NCBI GenBank assembly: GCA_026874595.1
Contig: CM049313.1
Span: 73,462,659-73,526,658 of the forward strand
Reading direction: 5' to 3'
Source: Sipunculus nudus
Lineage: Eukaryota > Annelida > Sipuncula > Golfingiida > Sipunculidae
DNA length: 64,000 nt
In this document: positions 47,951 to 60,630 of the stretch, in pieces
Position numbering within the stretch: position 1 is the stretch's first letter
Layout: every line of letters begins with the position of its first letter
Translations under genes and position numbers: made by a program
The notes under the pieces: model-generated
Told to the model about the DNA's origin: nothing
The model's input: the letters and a program-made list of their open reading frames with translations, nothing else
Databases searched by the model: none

Positions 47951-48666
47951 ATATATATATAATTATTTGACCTAATGTCAACATGCATTCTTGATAAATT
48001 ACTTCTTTAAGTGGCCCTATTTAATATTTTTTTGAGTAAACATATTAAAATGAAGCTATTATAATTTGAGATAAAGTTGTCGAGTTTGCTCTAGTTGGTC
48101 GAGTTTTGGTCAAATGTAGCTTTAATTCATGATCGAAAGTACTGTCGCAATTATAACATTAATTATGTGAAGTTATAAATACTGTTATGTCAATTCTGTA
48201 AAGCCCATATTACAAAATTCAGTGATTCTCCTTTTTAATGCTTGTAAATTCTGTAGTCGTGTAATTAAAATATAATTGCAACTTTTTGCATGTGCAACTA
48301 TTCTTAAAAGTCTTTAGTTCAATAGTTTGGTCGCGTATCTGCCTTGTATCTTCAATTGATATTAGATGTTTAGCCATTTCGAGATCATGAATATCTCATA
48401 TCCGGAGGTTATGTTTTTACTCACTTTTTATAATTTGTGTATTTGGCTGTTAGCGAGATAACGCACAAAAAAATACGAAACCGATTCCCGAAACCGGGAA
48501 CTTTGTGGAGGGGTTGTGTATCGAGCAAAGGAAGACCCCATTAAGTTTTGGTGCGGATCTAGATAAAGAGGTCAATGTATTAAAAGTTGTTTAGCCTTTG
48601 TTGAACAATACTCATTACTATAAGGACCATTCAAATATTTTTCTACATATTTCCAGAACTTGAAAA

Positions 48667-48739
48667 ATGCGATTGCTCGCCCTTGGCGTGTGTGTGGTGG
48701 CGATGGTGGCGACCACTGAAGGATGGTGGCTCCGAAGAC
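48667..48739 (+). CDS. Gene B exon 2, first coding (signal peptide)
   Basis: The exon begins at 48657 after atttccag, with ATG at 48667; donor AGAC|gtaagt, phase 1. Residues end EGWWLRR, matching EAWWGR of gene A. Confidence 0.88.
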
Positions 48740-49715
48740 GTAAGTGCTGAAAACGTTTTGGTGTCATAGTTTTCTGTCAGAGCCATGAGTAATCAACAGA
48801 GTTAAAAGAAACTGGAATTAATCGATAGTTATTTTTTTTTGTTGGGGGGGGGGGGGGGGGTAGAGATAGAATGAATAAACTGAAGTTATAGTATCGTTTA
48901 AAGCAACTACACCTCGGAACATAAAGCCACTTCTATATTACTCGCCTGGTTCTTACAGAACTTAATGTTCACACAGTCTACTTTTTGTGTGAGGTATGAA
49001 AGCACACTACCCAGAATGAGGGTACCACTCTGTTGGTTAGGGTTTGTCGGCGTCACAATCTGTGACCCACAATGCACCGGGGATTCCAAATACACCAGAG
49101 GCGTAGTTATACAAATAGTCAATATAGTAATATAGTCCATTTAAATATGCTGGATATGAATTGTTTTAGGGTAAATAATAACATAAAACATGGCTGTTTT
49201 GTGTAAAGGACTTTATGAAATAAGTGTTACGTCGTAAGTATACGCATGTGAGATATAAACAGATGTTTCAATGAAAAGAAACAAATTTTGATTTTAAAGT
49301 ACATTTATGGTATTTGAGACATATTATCTCAACAGTGCCTAACTAGGAGAGGTTCGTATTGAATAGAAGCGAAACCTGGTGGAAGGTAGGTGTGAAAGTT
49401 TCCAGTAAGACTTCACTAAACATGAAGGAAACGCTCATTGCCAAAATATGTTTAAATCATAAAGAAGTTACCAAAAGGACAAAACTGTGCTTTACAAGAC
49501 ACAACGTGAGAGTTCTTTTTCATATATTTTTGAAGGCCGCTCGAACGCGCCCCCTCCCAAACGATACAAGGTGGAAGTTCAGGTCGCCGGCGACAGCAAA
49601 GCAGGGACTGATGCTGACGTGTATGTGACGTTGTTCGGTAACAGTGCGTGTGAGAGGAAACTCAACACCAACTGGCACAACGACCATGAAAGAGGATCGT
49701 AAGGACACACACACA

Positions 49716-49760
<45 letters not shown>

Positions 49761-49933
49761 AAAAACACAAAAAAAAAATATTAAAAAAGAGTTTTACGTA
49801 GGTCGACAACATTTCGACACACAACGGCAAGTGGTTTCACAATTTCATGTGTCTATTTAGCTCTTTCTCTGTATGTATGTCCGTCCGACTTTCCGTCTGT
49901 TTGTTTGTCTGTGAGTCTGTGAGTCTGCATGTC

Positions 49934-49997
<64 letters not shown>

Positions 49998-52700
49998 AAA
50001 CAGATGCTAATGTTTTAAGTCGCAGTACTCCGTGAACACTCATTGATCTACCTGGAGCAACTGAAGTAATTAAGGAAGGAGAACTGGCTAAATTCATGAA
50101 AACTGTTGTTTTTGTGAGTGTGTCAGTGATGGTGCGCGTATGTACAATTGTCCTTTAGTCACTGATACTTTAAACCTTTATTTTTTAAAAGGTTAGGTCC
50201 ATGGCCTGTTGCTGCCACTTTCTATTGAATGAGGATGAAGTTTTTCATACGAAAAGAGTGATATGCTATTATTGCCTGTTGGTGGTACTTTCAATTGAGT
50301 GACGAAGAAGGTATCATTACGAGGAGAATATTATTATGAAGCCTTCTGGATTTCAGGTTTATATGCATAGGGTTAGGAATAATCCATATGTCATAACCTG
50401 TCGTTAAGACAGTGAAGCGAATATCTGAGGTTCTAATGAGATTTCACCATTTTGCCATTGAGGCACCAGTGGTGACGTTCAGCTCCGTAGTCCAACGCCT
50501 TAACCACTAGTCTTCGTCCTACCCCTTCAACATATATATCTTAATATGAGGGCACGTTGTGAAGGGCATTTTCTATTCCAGCCGTCGTACCTATGAGTTT
50601 GACTGCGGTAAAGACATCGGTCCGATCCGTTACATCAGAATGGGACACCGGGGGGGTCAGTTCTGGCGTCACGATGACTGGAAACTCTCCTGGGTACGTT
50701 CGTCAGATTATCATTAACCCTACTGATATTGATATATTTTTTTTAATTCTCTTAGAAATGGAATTAAATATGATAAAGCCATAACCTTTTTATAAATTGA
50801 ACTTTCTTTATTTAAAGATTTTGCAAAAATAATTATATGTTTTATCCAAAATTTCCTCTATTATGGCGACAAAATCTACATATTCTTTCTGAATCAACCA
50901 GTTATAAAATTTCCATGCATCAATTATATATAATTCCATGCGGAAGCTATTAAAAAAACACATCAACAATTATAGTCCTTAGAAGTTCGACTCTTGTATA
51001 ATATTATTGTCCATATGTCTAAATCAACCTGAATTAAACAACAGCTAAACTACCAGTCTTGAATATTGATTAATATATCAGTCAGTCTCCCCGATAATGC
51101 CGATCGAGTCTGGAGTGCTTAATCTCTATTCACTGAGTCTGAATTGTAATAACGTGGCAGGTTTTTAGTTATTCATCAAGACTGTGCAAAAATATTGCAA
51201 AATGTTGTTAGGACAAATAGGGAGACGATCAGGATCAAAAAGAAATAAAAAATAACTCTCCCTTTTGCCTTTGACAGGCGTGAGTAGCAAAACATAAATA
51301 CGACAAAAATTGCCAGTTAAACATTACATATATAACGCACACATACATTAACGTATATAAAATGTAATGCTTCAAGTTAAATATGTTATATTATATCTTT
51401 ATATTGTTGCAGGTAAAAGTATATGATGTGTACCGCAACAAATGGCACACGTACTCATGTAACTGCTGGCTCAAAGGCGGAAGTGCTCACGTGGATCTAC
51501 GCGAACCAAGTAGGTTTCATTTTCTAAAGTCATTTTCTAATTATTTTTTTTTCCTAAACCAGAGTGAAATTGGAATGCTAGAATAAAAAAAAACTGTGGG
51601 ATTCACACGAGAAAAAAAAGCGATATGAAAGCGTGCCCTGTGAGGTTTAAAACCTGAAAATGATTATTAATTTTTCATGCTAGTAAACATTTTTATTATC
51701 CATGACCTACCCCAGTATATATTCCATAGAGAAAAATAGTAATTAACACTTAACTGTGCAACTAAATATTAACTGATTCCATGACAAACTATATGTAATT
51801 GAGAAACCATATAAATACGTGTACTCAGAAAATCCTGATTCAATGTAGTTTTTGAAATTATTGTAATAATAAACAGTATTTCTCATCTTATTAAAAGACA
51901 ATACACTAAGGGATCTTATTTCTTCTCTTGTAACTTCCGCATAGAAGAGCTCAGGGGAACTGCAAGAAGACCAAACACGTAAAGCGAAAATCCTATTAAA
52001 TCATCTGTTGTGTTTGTCAGAAATCGAGCTTACACAGGCATGAAAGCTTACACCTCTCAAATTACAAAGAAATTTTGCTTAATAATGTTTTAAATCATAA
52101 TTAGTCTTCACTTTAAATAATACTTCTTTAAACATGAACACACACGCCAACTTTGTCGATGATGGTTGAACAGTCTACTGGTTTACTGGTGAGTTATATA
52201 TAACCACGGTATGTCTGTCTTTATTGACGAATGCATTTATGTCGAGATAACGATAACGTAGTGTAACCAACAATCTGAATATCTACAGTTTTCAAGGTTA
52301 TGCTCCTAAAGCATTCCCATGCGCGAGATATAGATGTGAAAAAAAAAACAGACCTAGGGATATATGCCTGATATACTATGCGGTTCTTAATACTTTTTAT
52401 AATGGTTTCACTCACTAGTGACTCCTGTCTACATACAACTCGCCCAACCTAGTTCGTGTACCAGTACACAATAAGACAACAAACAAGACGTTACCAAGGA
52501 TCGTTACAATGAAGGTTAACTTTCACGGCCTTCTTTTGCAGTGAATTATGCATGAACAAACACACCGGCGGGAGTTTAATATAACAGGAGGTCACATGCC
52601 AAAAGCCTCCTGAGTGGTTAACTGGGGTCCAGCTAAGGCATGCTTTCAAGGACTGTTTACATATTCACTATATGAGTTCACTAAATGAATTACAAAGGCA

Positions 52701-52758
<58 letters not shown>

Positions 52759-55700
52759 TAAATATGACCTATACTGTACGAGGGACAAGAAAATTCGCTG
52801 ACAGGTGACGCTAGTGAAGTGGGAAAGGTTTATCCAGGTTCAATAAAAACGGGTATTACACATTGTTAATTGACATTTGGTTAAAGTACCACAGGAAACA
52901 TAATACCTTGCTGGAATGTATACAACCCATTTATTTTATTAATATACTATTAGCCCCCCCCCCCCCGAAAATGTGTTGGTTAAAATGTTAACGCTCTACT
53001 TAAAGGGACAAAGTCAGGAGCAATATTATTTCTATTCTTTCACACTATCAGTTCAGCTTTGCCTTAAGTTTCCCAGCAAAACCATCCAAGCACACAGTCT
53101 CATTTCCTCGCATACGACAGTTTAACACCTTGTTATAGCCCTTGTGTTGGTAAACAGTCTGTTTACCATAACGAGGCCGCCTGACCGCAGGTCGGATTAA
53201 GAGGGGCAACATGCGGTGTTTCAGGCGGTATTATGATTGTGTTACATTTTTGGACCATGTCAGTCAAGGCATCTCCTGATTTGCACGTGTTGTGGCTCGG
53301 CGCAGCACACGGCCCGACGCACCGTATTTATGTTTACGCCTGTGATCTCGCCCGCTTCACTGTTTTTAAAACTCGTTTACAGGAGTAAAAAAAAAAAACG
53401 GTTTCAAGGCAATATTAAAGAAGGTACAGTTTTCTTTAAAACGGAAGAAGCTATTTTTCGGGTTAACTCAACATGCTTTATAGGTGATTGGGCCCCTTTT
53501 ATTCTATGGGGCAATGCAGAAAAAAAGAATACATTTATATATTTCCTGTAATTACACACACAATATACGTGGTTGAGTCACAAGGACTGTTACACCTTAG
53601 ATAACACAATACTCAAGTAATTTTAATATATATTTCTGTTCATTTATTTCCTCTAGTTCATGGTGGATGGTCCGGGTACGGTGCCTGGGCCAGCTGCTCT
53701 AAGCCTTGCGGAGGGGGCACCCAGACGCGGACACGAAGCTGTACCAACCCCAGGCCTCAGTACGGTGGAAACCATTGCACTGGCAGCTCGGTGGAATCAC
53801 GCCCTTGTAACTCCCATGCATGTCCCATCGACGGTGGCTGGTCTGCATACGGTTCGTGGGGCAATTGCTCAGTGGCTTGTGGAGGAGGTACTCAGACCCG
53901 AAACAGAACGTGCACCAACCCCGCTCCACAGCACGGTGGGGTCGAGTGCTCAGGGAACGCTGAGGAGAGCCAGGCTTGTAACGAGGCTCCCTGTCCAATC
54001 GACGGAGGCTGGTCAGATTATACCGCTTGGACAGCATGCTCGGTATCCTGCGGAGGAGGCGTCAGGACTCGCAGCAGAGAGTGTAACAACCCAGCACCAG
54101 AACACAGCGGCGCTAATTGTACAGGTGCCGGTCAGGAGACTGAAGCCTGTAATGAAACACCCTGCCCTACAAGTAAGTTAACACGATCCATTTTCCTAAT
54201 ATATGTATTTGTTATAAGACATTAGCTCTTAAAAATGGACCCAAGCACAATACAATCGCCTATTTAAAGCATCACCGTACTGGAGGATGGAGGTTGGGTA
54301 GGTGTGGGGGGGGGGGGGGGGGTATAGGACGGAAGTGTTATATCATTGTTTCCTTATTTTTCCACCTTCCTCCTATTTTTCTCCTCTTGTTATCAGTCCC
54401 TTCTGTGATTTTATTAAAGACAGAAAGCTGACAGGACCAAGACATCGCACCTACCGCCATCAAATCGGATTCTTGGCAGGATCGTCTAATTGGTATTTAG
54501 GATCTATTCCTTACATTAACCCCACACATACATATATATATATAGGATACCCTAATCATTTTAATGAATCTCCCTTGCTTTAAGCGGTCGATTTCCCCAA
54601 TATTGCCATTTTCCTTGTGATGAGATAAGTGACCTAAACATACAGATCAGGCAAACGAACAGACGGCCAGACATGGATGAAAACATATTCACCGTCTCAC
54701 ATCATTGTTGTTGAGGTAAACATGCATAAAGTCAGAACACGGACAACCTGAACCATGACTCTTTCAGGACACTTAATAAATCTAGGATATAAGGAGTTCA
54801 GTTTAGGGAAATTATAGGACTGCACAAACCTATAATCAAGTTTTTTCCGTCAGTATAATATACGGGTTATAGGGCGCACCTATAAAGCAGTTGAAGGCCA
54901 AGGGACCAGGATCATTACAGACAGAGGCCTTTCAATTTTAAGGTGAAACCATTACCATGGTGTAACCATTACCATTTGATCACCAGTTTGAATATATATA
55001 AGAAAAATGACCAAATATGTATGGTTACTGCAGAAATATAACAGAATTTTTGCAAAATGCCAGAGCCAATCATATGATATGTAGCTTTGATACAAGTGAT
55101 CGATGAATTTCATTTATTCTTTTTAGAACTGCCCGCACAAATCTAGAATTACAACTACCCAATCCACATTACAACTGCACACATATGGGTCAACTGCTGT
55201 TTATTTAAATGTACCCTGAAGGAGTCGACATACCTCTTTACCCAACAACATGGAGACGACTATTCAGTCGTCCAAATGTTTATCGATTAGGTCAGCTTGT
55301 TTTTTAAGGTTATGGTAATTGCCACTAGCTCACACGGATGGGTCTGTCTGATGTAAACAATAAGTGACCGAATTTACTCCATTTATTCAATAAAGTGTGC
55401 GTAAACGGTTCTTTTTTTTATTTATTTTTTTTTTATAGCCCCAGCACCTGGTTGCGCTGGGGAGAACGACGCGGGACCTCACTCTCTCCAGTGCCTTCGA
55501 GACTTGTGGATGGAAATCGGTTGTTCAGTGAATGGAACCTCCTACCCGCAATCCCCAGATGATAATGGCGGTTGGTGGCAGACGCTCACCGTCAAGGGTG
55601 TCCGTGACGACATGCGGTGGTTCAATGTCAAGGCCGAACGAGGAGACGCCAGTTTCATCACAAAGTGTTATGGTATTGTGCCAGGTAAGCTGAAGTGGTT

Positions 55701-58700
55701 ATTATTATGTTCGGGCTTTGTTATTGGTTCATAACTGAAATCATATTTCAGTTATGGGGATCCTCTTATGGAAAAGCGTAGCAGGGGTATATTGGGATAT
55801 TTGCAAAATAAACACAGAAAATGGAGGCAATTAAGCAAATTTCTTACCAATAATGGCTAATAAACTGTTCTGGAGTAAAAATAAATTATGTAGAAGTGCC
55901 CTTATAAGGAAATTGTTAAGAGTTCAACTCCTGTTGGTTTTTTTAGCCTGCCATGCGGTCATGTTTATCCTTCGTCACATGACCCTGTCCTTGACCTTAT
56001 TGATATGAGAAAAGTTGTCCTCTGATTATTGTTCCAAATAAATTATAGTAAATATTGTTTCCATAACTTCCATAGGCAAATTTGTTAAAACCTTAAAAGA
56101 TATAGCCATAAACTTATAAAGGACTTATTGTAGCCATATATTATCATTTACTCATAAGTATTATTCATGAAATAAGATTTTTTAAATAGATTTATTAGCA
56201 ATAAATTACTCTGGTACACCAGAGGTCAGGTCGCAGGTCAGGTCATTGGTGACCAGAGTTCATGCCTCCGCAACATGGCTGTGTCAGTGATGGTCTTCTG
56301 CTCTTCTCTTCATGATAAAATGCTGTTATATCATATATAACATAAACAGGAGACTCCACGTGTATGGAAACTGATATATAAAGGATATATAGGTAGAGTG
56401 AACATAGTTTAAGCTGCATCTTATTCTTAATTACTCTTTTATTCTTTCCTTCTGATAAATCAGAAGGACCGCTACGATATTTCGTGAGAACATATTCAAG
56501 GCTGAGTATGGAGCCCGGGTCACCTGATGTGTAATTCTCAGCCTTGCACCAAGGCAAGTTCGGGCTATAATGCTGACACATGTCACTGCTACAGAAGCAG
56601 TTTACACATGAGAATATTATTTATTTTTCAAATCAAATAGTTAATGTTCTTCAACGATAATCGTTTTAAAACGCCTTGCTAAATTGAAATCGTTTTCGTA
56701 AGTTTAAATAGGCAAATAGTCTGAAATATTTTGGCCTGGGGGAAATTGATAGTCTATCCATGTCTAAAGCAATATCACAGTAGGCTAAAAGATATGCAGG
56801 AATGAAGAGGCGACTTTTTCACGAACTCTGCGACCTCAAAATTCGTCATTGGAAAGTCGCTGAATTGGGAATTCGATGCCCTGTCGGCCGATTGCTAAAA
56901 ATCGCGGCGGAGCATACAGTGATCGAGGAGACGCCGGCCATATTACTAGGCTCGCAAAAAAAAGTCGGACAGGCTCTGTACGTCTATGTGACAGCCACTT
57001 AACGAAATAAAGCAGTGTTGTGTTTATACGAAACTAAACTAATACGTAGATCTCATTTGTTATATTAATTGTAGAGGTGACGGAGGAGTGCGGTGACGAC
57101 AGTAAATCAGGACCACACTCACTCACGTGCCTCAGACAGATCTGGTTGGAGATCGGCTGTGCCACGTCAGGAGATTCGTACCCAATGAGCCCTAACGACA
57201 ACGGTGGCTGGTGGCAGACACTGACAGTGGGAGGAGTCAGAGATGACATGAACTGGTTCGCTGTCAAGGCCAACAGGGAAGACCAGAGCTTCGTCCGCAA
57301 ATGTTACGGATCCATGGCAGGTATGAAGAAAACTGTGACCGAATATAAGGTTAAATGTTTAAAGCTTTTGGAATATTTTACAGTATGAAGAACTGTACGT
57401 ATTTTGTTGCTCAACTGAATTTGATATTAGGTAAAATCTGGATAAATTGGTTGGAGATCTTCTATCATTTCTGAACAAAATTATGAGGTCACATTAACCA
57501 TTAAGTCTGTCAGCACTGTTTAAAGTCAACAGGCAATAAGAGTTTATGCAGAACAGTAAAATGTTCAGGGTAGTATAAAAGTTGTTATATTAACATGATT
57601 ATTTTAATAACACGGGTATACATATGTATGCAGGGGGCATTTTGATGGTTTGAAGCCTGTAAAAGATTATGATATTTCAGTGCATTAAGGGATGAAATAC
57701 ATTTTTCCCCACAATGTGGTAGGGGTGACCCCCTTCCATATCCTCCCCCATCAGGACCGACTTTCTTTCTTTCTTTCTCTCTCTCTCTCTCTCTCTCTAT
57801 TTCCATTATATGGTTCCCCTATGTTAAGGTACCATGGTAGTTAGTTTAGCGTGCGGCCCTGGTTTAGGATAAATTGATACCTTTAAGCCTCAGGATGATC
57901 ATACACAGGTTGTGATGGAAGGAATTGGTGACAGTCTGAGGTGCAAAAGCTGCACGCCATTTAATTTGCAAAAATAAATCGAGGTTTACTGGTACAACAG
58001 CAGATGTGGAAAATCTTGCACAGGTTTTAGCTTTTGTTTCCTATGTAGCTTCCAGGCGGCGGTATGGCTTGCACTACTGTTGCATTAGTTCCGTATGAAT
58101 TATCCAGGTGGCGGTATTGTACGCCACAGCCAAACTCGGTATGACTAAACCTTCTGAATTTCGAATGTTGACTTCTTTTTATTAATTCCGCGGCCAGTAG
58201 ATATGATTTCATATGATATTTCATTGTGTTTAAATTCCCTTATAGCCCATAACGTTTCCTGAGGCTAAGTCGGATACAGTGGTAGATCTACAAATGGGTC
58301 TTAAAAATGATTGAAAAACGTATGAGTGGCAGTATATGTTCGATTGACTAGGAGGTCCCTTTTCAAAACAAATATCACAATGTGATCGCATGACCAAGCG
58401 ACATCCTCACAAGTGTTTACAGACAACATATTATCAAATCTTTACAAAATAAATGAAAGCCGATAAGAAAATCATAAATCAATTTAGGATTATTATGAAA
58501 CATAATTGGACGTGTTTACGAACGTTGTTAAATTTTATATAATGTTATAATAGGGGTGCTTTTGGTATAGCATGAAAACGTGATAAAATACATTAGAATA
58601 TACGAAACCGAATCTTAGATTAGTACTTCCTGGGAAAAAAAAGTTAGGTCTAATGATAGATTGCAAATAAAACATGTCATACTTGTATATAAAATGGAAC

Positions 58701-59893
58701 AACAGGACATATATAGCGAAGTTTAAGTTCTGTATTTCAAGTACGCTCCTTACACAGCGCTTTACCTATAGGGCTACTTCCTATATCGTAAGTCGCTGTT
58801 TGTTATGACCTCGTATCCTGCTTTGCAACACCAGAGGGGAGCACTGTATTTTTGTCCAATCAGATGAAACTTTGTGCTGGAAGACAAAGCCAAGCGAGGA
58901 ATACACGGAGCCAATCATATTCATTTCTTTTTGAGTGACAGCTCATCCCCCAGCGTAACCGTCTAAACAGGCCACAGGCTCAGAGAGAATTGCCCCTGAC
59001 GTGGTTTGCTTAGGGCCTTGGGCACATAGGATGCTCGGCCGGTGAGCTGTAATTCAAACGAAACGTAACAACAAAGGCTGCGTGCACACCTCGCTGGCTG
59101 GTTTCAGTTCTGCAGACAACAGATACATGGCTACGCTAACACAGTCATAATGTCATAATCGAATCGGTCGATGATGCGAGAATGCAGAGGGAGCAAGTTA
59201 AATTCGACCGGATACTCATCAAACGGCGCTTGAAGCGCGGCAACGGGCGGAGCCAGGATGCCTGTCGAGTGTTTGTTTATTGGCATCTGATTGGCTGCTT
59301 GTCACATCGTACGCACGTTTGTTTCAGTGGACAACCAACCGCCATCTGGTGTCTAAATATATCATAAACGGTCAAAGCTGGCAGCGTGAAAATCAGTTGC
59401 TTCTTTAGAAGCGCAAGATTTCCGCTGCCTCGGGAGCGTATATTTCAAGTTGAAAATCCATAAATAAGGAGTTCATTATCATTGTCTGGCATTATAACAG
59501 TCTGTGTATAATAATTTTCTGTGTATTATTAAAATACATATGCATTTTAATTGTCTGTACATCCTACGGTGTAGCAGTTAATACTACAATTTTCATCTAC
59601 GCCATAAGCCTTTCCGATATAGTTTGTTGTGACGGCAATAACCAGCAATGGTCCTTGTGTTGTCAGGTTGCAATGAATTATGGGAGCCCGCCCCACACTC
59701 AGCCGAGTGCCTACAGACGCTGTTCAATTTTGTCGGTTGCACGGATTCCGGAACGGCTTACCCAACGGACCCCGCCACTGCTAACGGTGGGTACTGGAAC
59801 ACACTCTCTGGGGTCAAGGTCATCGAGGACATGCGTTTCTTCTCCAACCTGGCTAAAGCTGGCTGGCCTGACTATAAGGCTATGTGCGGGTAG
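48667..59893 (+). CDS. Gene B: secreted PLAT - 3 x TSP1 - 3 x four-cysteine domain protein
   Basis: Coding exons: 48667-48739, 49536-49698, 50582-50693, 51413-51509, 53657-54172, 55439-55684, 57075-57320 and 59667-59893 (TAG), in frame for about 559 residues. Layout: signal peptide (MRLLALGVCVVAMVATTEG), PLAT domain (about 26-148, with VYVTLFG and IRMGHRGGQFWRHDDW), three TSP1 repeats (about 149-320) and three copies of a domain with spacing C-x12-C-x9-C-x47/48-C. It is a tandem paralogue of gene A with the same intron phases (1,2,0,1) over the shared part and a different C-terminus. Predicted extracellular; role unknown. An alternative end splices GG|gtaggt to 60415 and adds one Ile before TAA. 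Confidence 0.9.
48842..48861. repeat. G-run
   Basis: Uninterrupted G tract after TTGTT. Confidence 0.9.
49536..49698 (+). CDS. Gene B exon 3 (PLAT domain, first part)
   Basis: Acceptor tttgaag|GCCGC, donor GGATC|gtaagg; phases 1 and 2. Encodes YKVEVQVAGDSKAGTDADVY and onward, homologous to gene A exon 3. Confidence 0.9.
49707..49994. repeat. (AC)n/(TC)n microsatellites
   Basis: AC then TC tracts at 49707-49757 and a longer TC tract at about 49937-49994, in gene B intron 3. Confidence 0.95.
50440..50530 (-). repeat. Possible tRNA-derived SINE head
   Basis: The minus strand of 50489-50508 reads AGTGGTTAAGGCGTTGGACT, like the A-box/D-arm of Ser or Leu tRNAs. No B-box or acceptor stem was found in the right place, so it is at most a degraded SINE fragment. 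Confidence 0.3.
50582..50693 (+). CDS. Gene B exon 4 (PLAT domain, middle)
   Basis: Acceptor attccag|CCGTC, donor TGG|gtacgt; phases 2 and 0. Encodes YEFDCGKDIGPIRYIRMGH, then GQFWRHDDWKLSW. Confidence 0.92.
51413..51509 (+). CDS. Gene B exon 5 (end of PLAT)
   Basis: Acceptor ttgcag|GTAAAA, donor CCAA|gtaggt; phases 0 and 1. Encodes VKVYDVYRNKWHTYSC, then NCWLKGGSAHVDLREP. It has two cysteines (CNC) absent from gene A. Confidence 0.9.
51510..53003 (+). other. Gene B intron 5, non-genic
   Basis: Contains a (GA)n tract at 52703-52755 and a C run near 52955. No gene recognised. Confidence 0.5.
53004..53497 (-). mobile_element. MITE with TTAA flank, copy 3
   Basis: Starts AGGGACAAAGTCAGGAGC after TTAA (53000-53003) and ends GGTGATTGGGCCCCT followed by TTTA. 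Much of it matches the reverse complement of 18889-19353, including CACTATCAGTTCA and TGTTTAACACCTTG. It lies in gene B intron 5. Confidence 0.65.
53657..54172 (+). CDS. Gene B exon 6 (three TSP1 repeats)
   Basis: Acceptor cctctag|TTCATG, donor ACAA|gtaagt; 516 bp, phase 1 at both ends. Three TSP1 repeats start HGGWSGYGAW, DGGWSAYGSW and DGGWSDYTAW, with CSVACGGG and CSVSCGGG motifs. It corresponds to gene A's eleven-repeat exon. Confidence 0.93.
54173..55438 (+). other. Gene B intron 6, non-genic
   Basis: Includes a G run at about 54306-54322. Nothing else recognised. Confidence 0.5.
55439..55684 (+). CDS. Gene B exon 7 (four-cysteine domain, copy 1)
   Basis: Acceptor tttatag|CCCCAG, donor CCAG|gtaagc; 246 bp, phase 1 at both ends. 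Motifs: GPHSLQCLRDLW, IGC, SYPQSP, NGGWWQTLTV, VRDDM and KCYG. Confidence 0.92.
55685..57074 (+). other. Gene B intron 7, non-genic
   Basis: No supported feature. Open frames at 56243-56581 (minus) and 56802-57002 (plus) have no recognised domain. Confidence 0.45.
57075..57320 (+). CDS. Gene B exon 8 (four-cysteine domain, copy 2)
   Basis: Acceptor ttgtag|AGGTG, donor GCAG|gtatga; 246 bp, the same length and phases as exon 7. The two copies are closely similar (GPHSL, IGC, NGGWWQTLTV, GVRDDM, KCYG). Confidence 0.92.
57321..59666 (+). other. Gene B intron 8, non-genic
   Basis: 2.3 kb with a (TC)n tract near 57763-57799. Nothing recognisable otherwise. Confidence 0.5.
59667..59893 (+). CDS. 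Gene B exon 9 (four-cysteine domain, copy 3) and stop
   Basis: Acceptor ttgtcag|GTTGCA, phase 1. The more diverged copy: APHSAECLQTLF, VGC, AYPTDP, NGGYWNTL, EDM and MCG, then TAG at 59891. The stop overlaps a donor-like GG|gtaggt at 59890. Confidence 0.88.
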
Positions 59894-60414
59894 GTAGCAA
59901 GGATTTATTTGATAGTAAAACCACAAACTGTTAACTGTAATTAATTAGTTATTTGTTATCATATTTTTATTTTTATAAATTACACAATATATTATATTCT
60001 AATATATGTTTATCATAATGTGCTATTCAGAAATTATTGGATTTTTAAGAAATATTATAAAATATTATTTGTTATACTATTCTAATACTTCTATACTATA
60101 TGATATTATTATATAATATAGAAATATTTTTAAACTTATTTTATATTTTGTAATTATTTTATGTATAATAACATTTTACAGAAACCTTTTGAGTTCATAT
60201 GAAAGAGATTATTTCAGGTTGTGTCATATTATATTATACTTTTTTTATACTATATTATGTTATATTTGAACATTACATTGCATTGATTTATATAATATTA
60301 TCTTATATTATTCAAATTAAGCTTAACAAGATAATAAGCAAGATTTATCAATTAAACAATATGCCATTAAACGGGCTCCTAAGTATAAATTATACTATGC
60401 ACTCATTTTTTCAG

Positions 60415-60630
60415 TATCTAATTCTCTGGATGGACAATATGCAGACTTAGTCTTCCAAGCCTAGCAGTAGCAGAAGTTAAATTAGATGTAGAAGAAAGAT
60501 GGCACTCAAGTTCTACTCTTCAGATCTCAAGGTTCTACACATAGAACCGCGGGACCGTCCCTATAATTTTATGATCTCTCTAATTTAACTATAATAATAT
60601 TTTACTGAATAAACTTTTGTTGCATTAAAT
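60415..60630 (+). other. Gene B possible last exon and poly(A) signal
   Basis: Acceptor cattttttcag ends at 60414 and AATAAA is at 60608-60613. If used with the donor at 59890 it adds Ile and a TAA; otherwise it is 3' UTR. Confidence 0.5.

Larger units (their letters stand above)
40867..48656 (+). other. Gene B intron 1
   Basis: A 7.8-kb intron, mostly an antisense LTR retrotransposon (41283-47950). Without it the intron would be about 1.1 kb. Confidence 0.6.

Noticed and set aside
50440-50530. A functional tRNA-Ser/Leu gene
   Set aside because: Only the D-arm/A-box region fits. There is no B-box, anticodon arm or acceptor stem.
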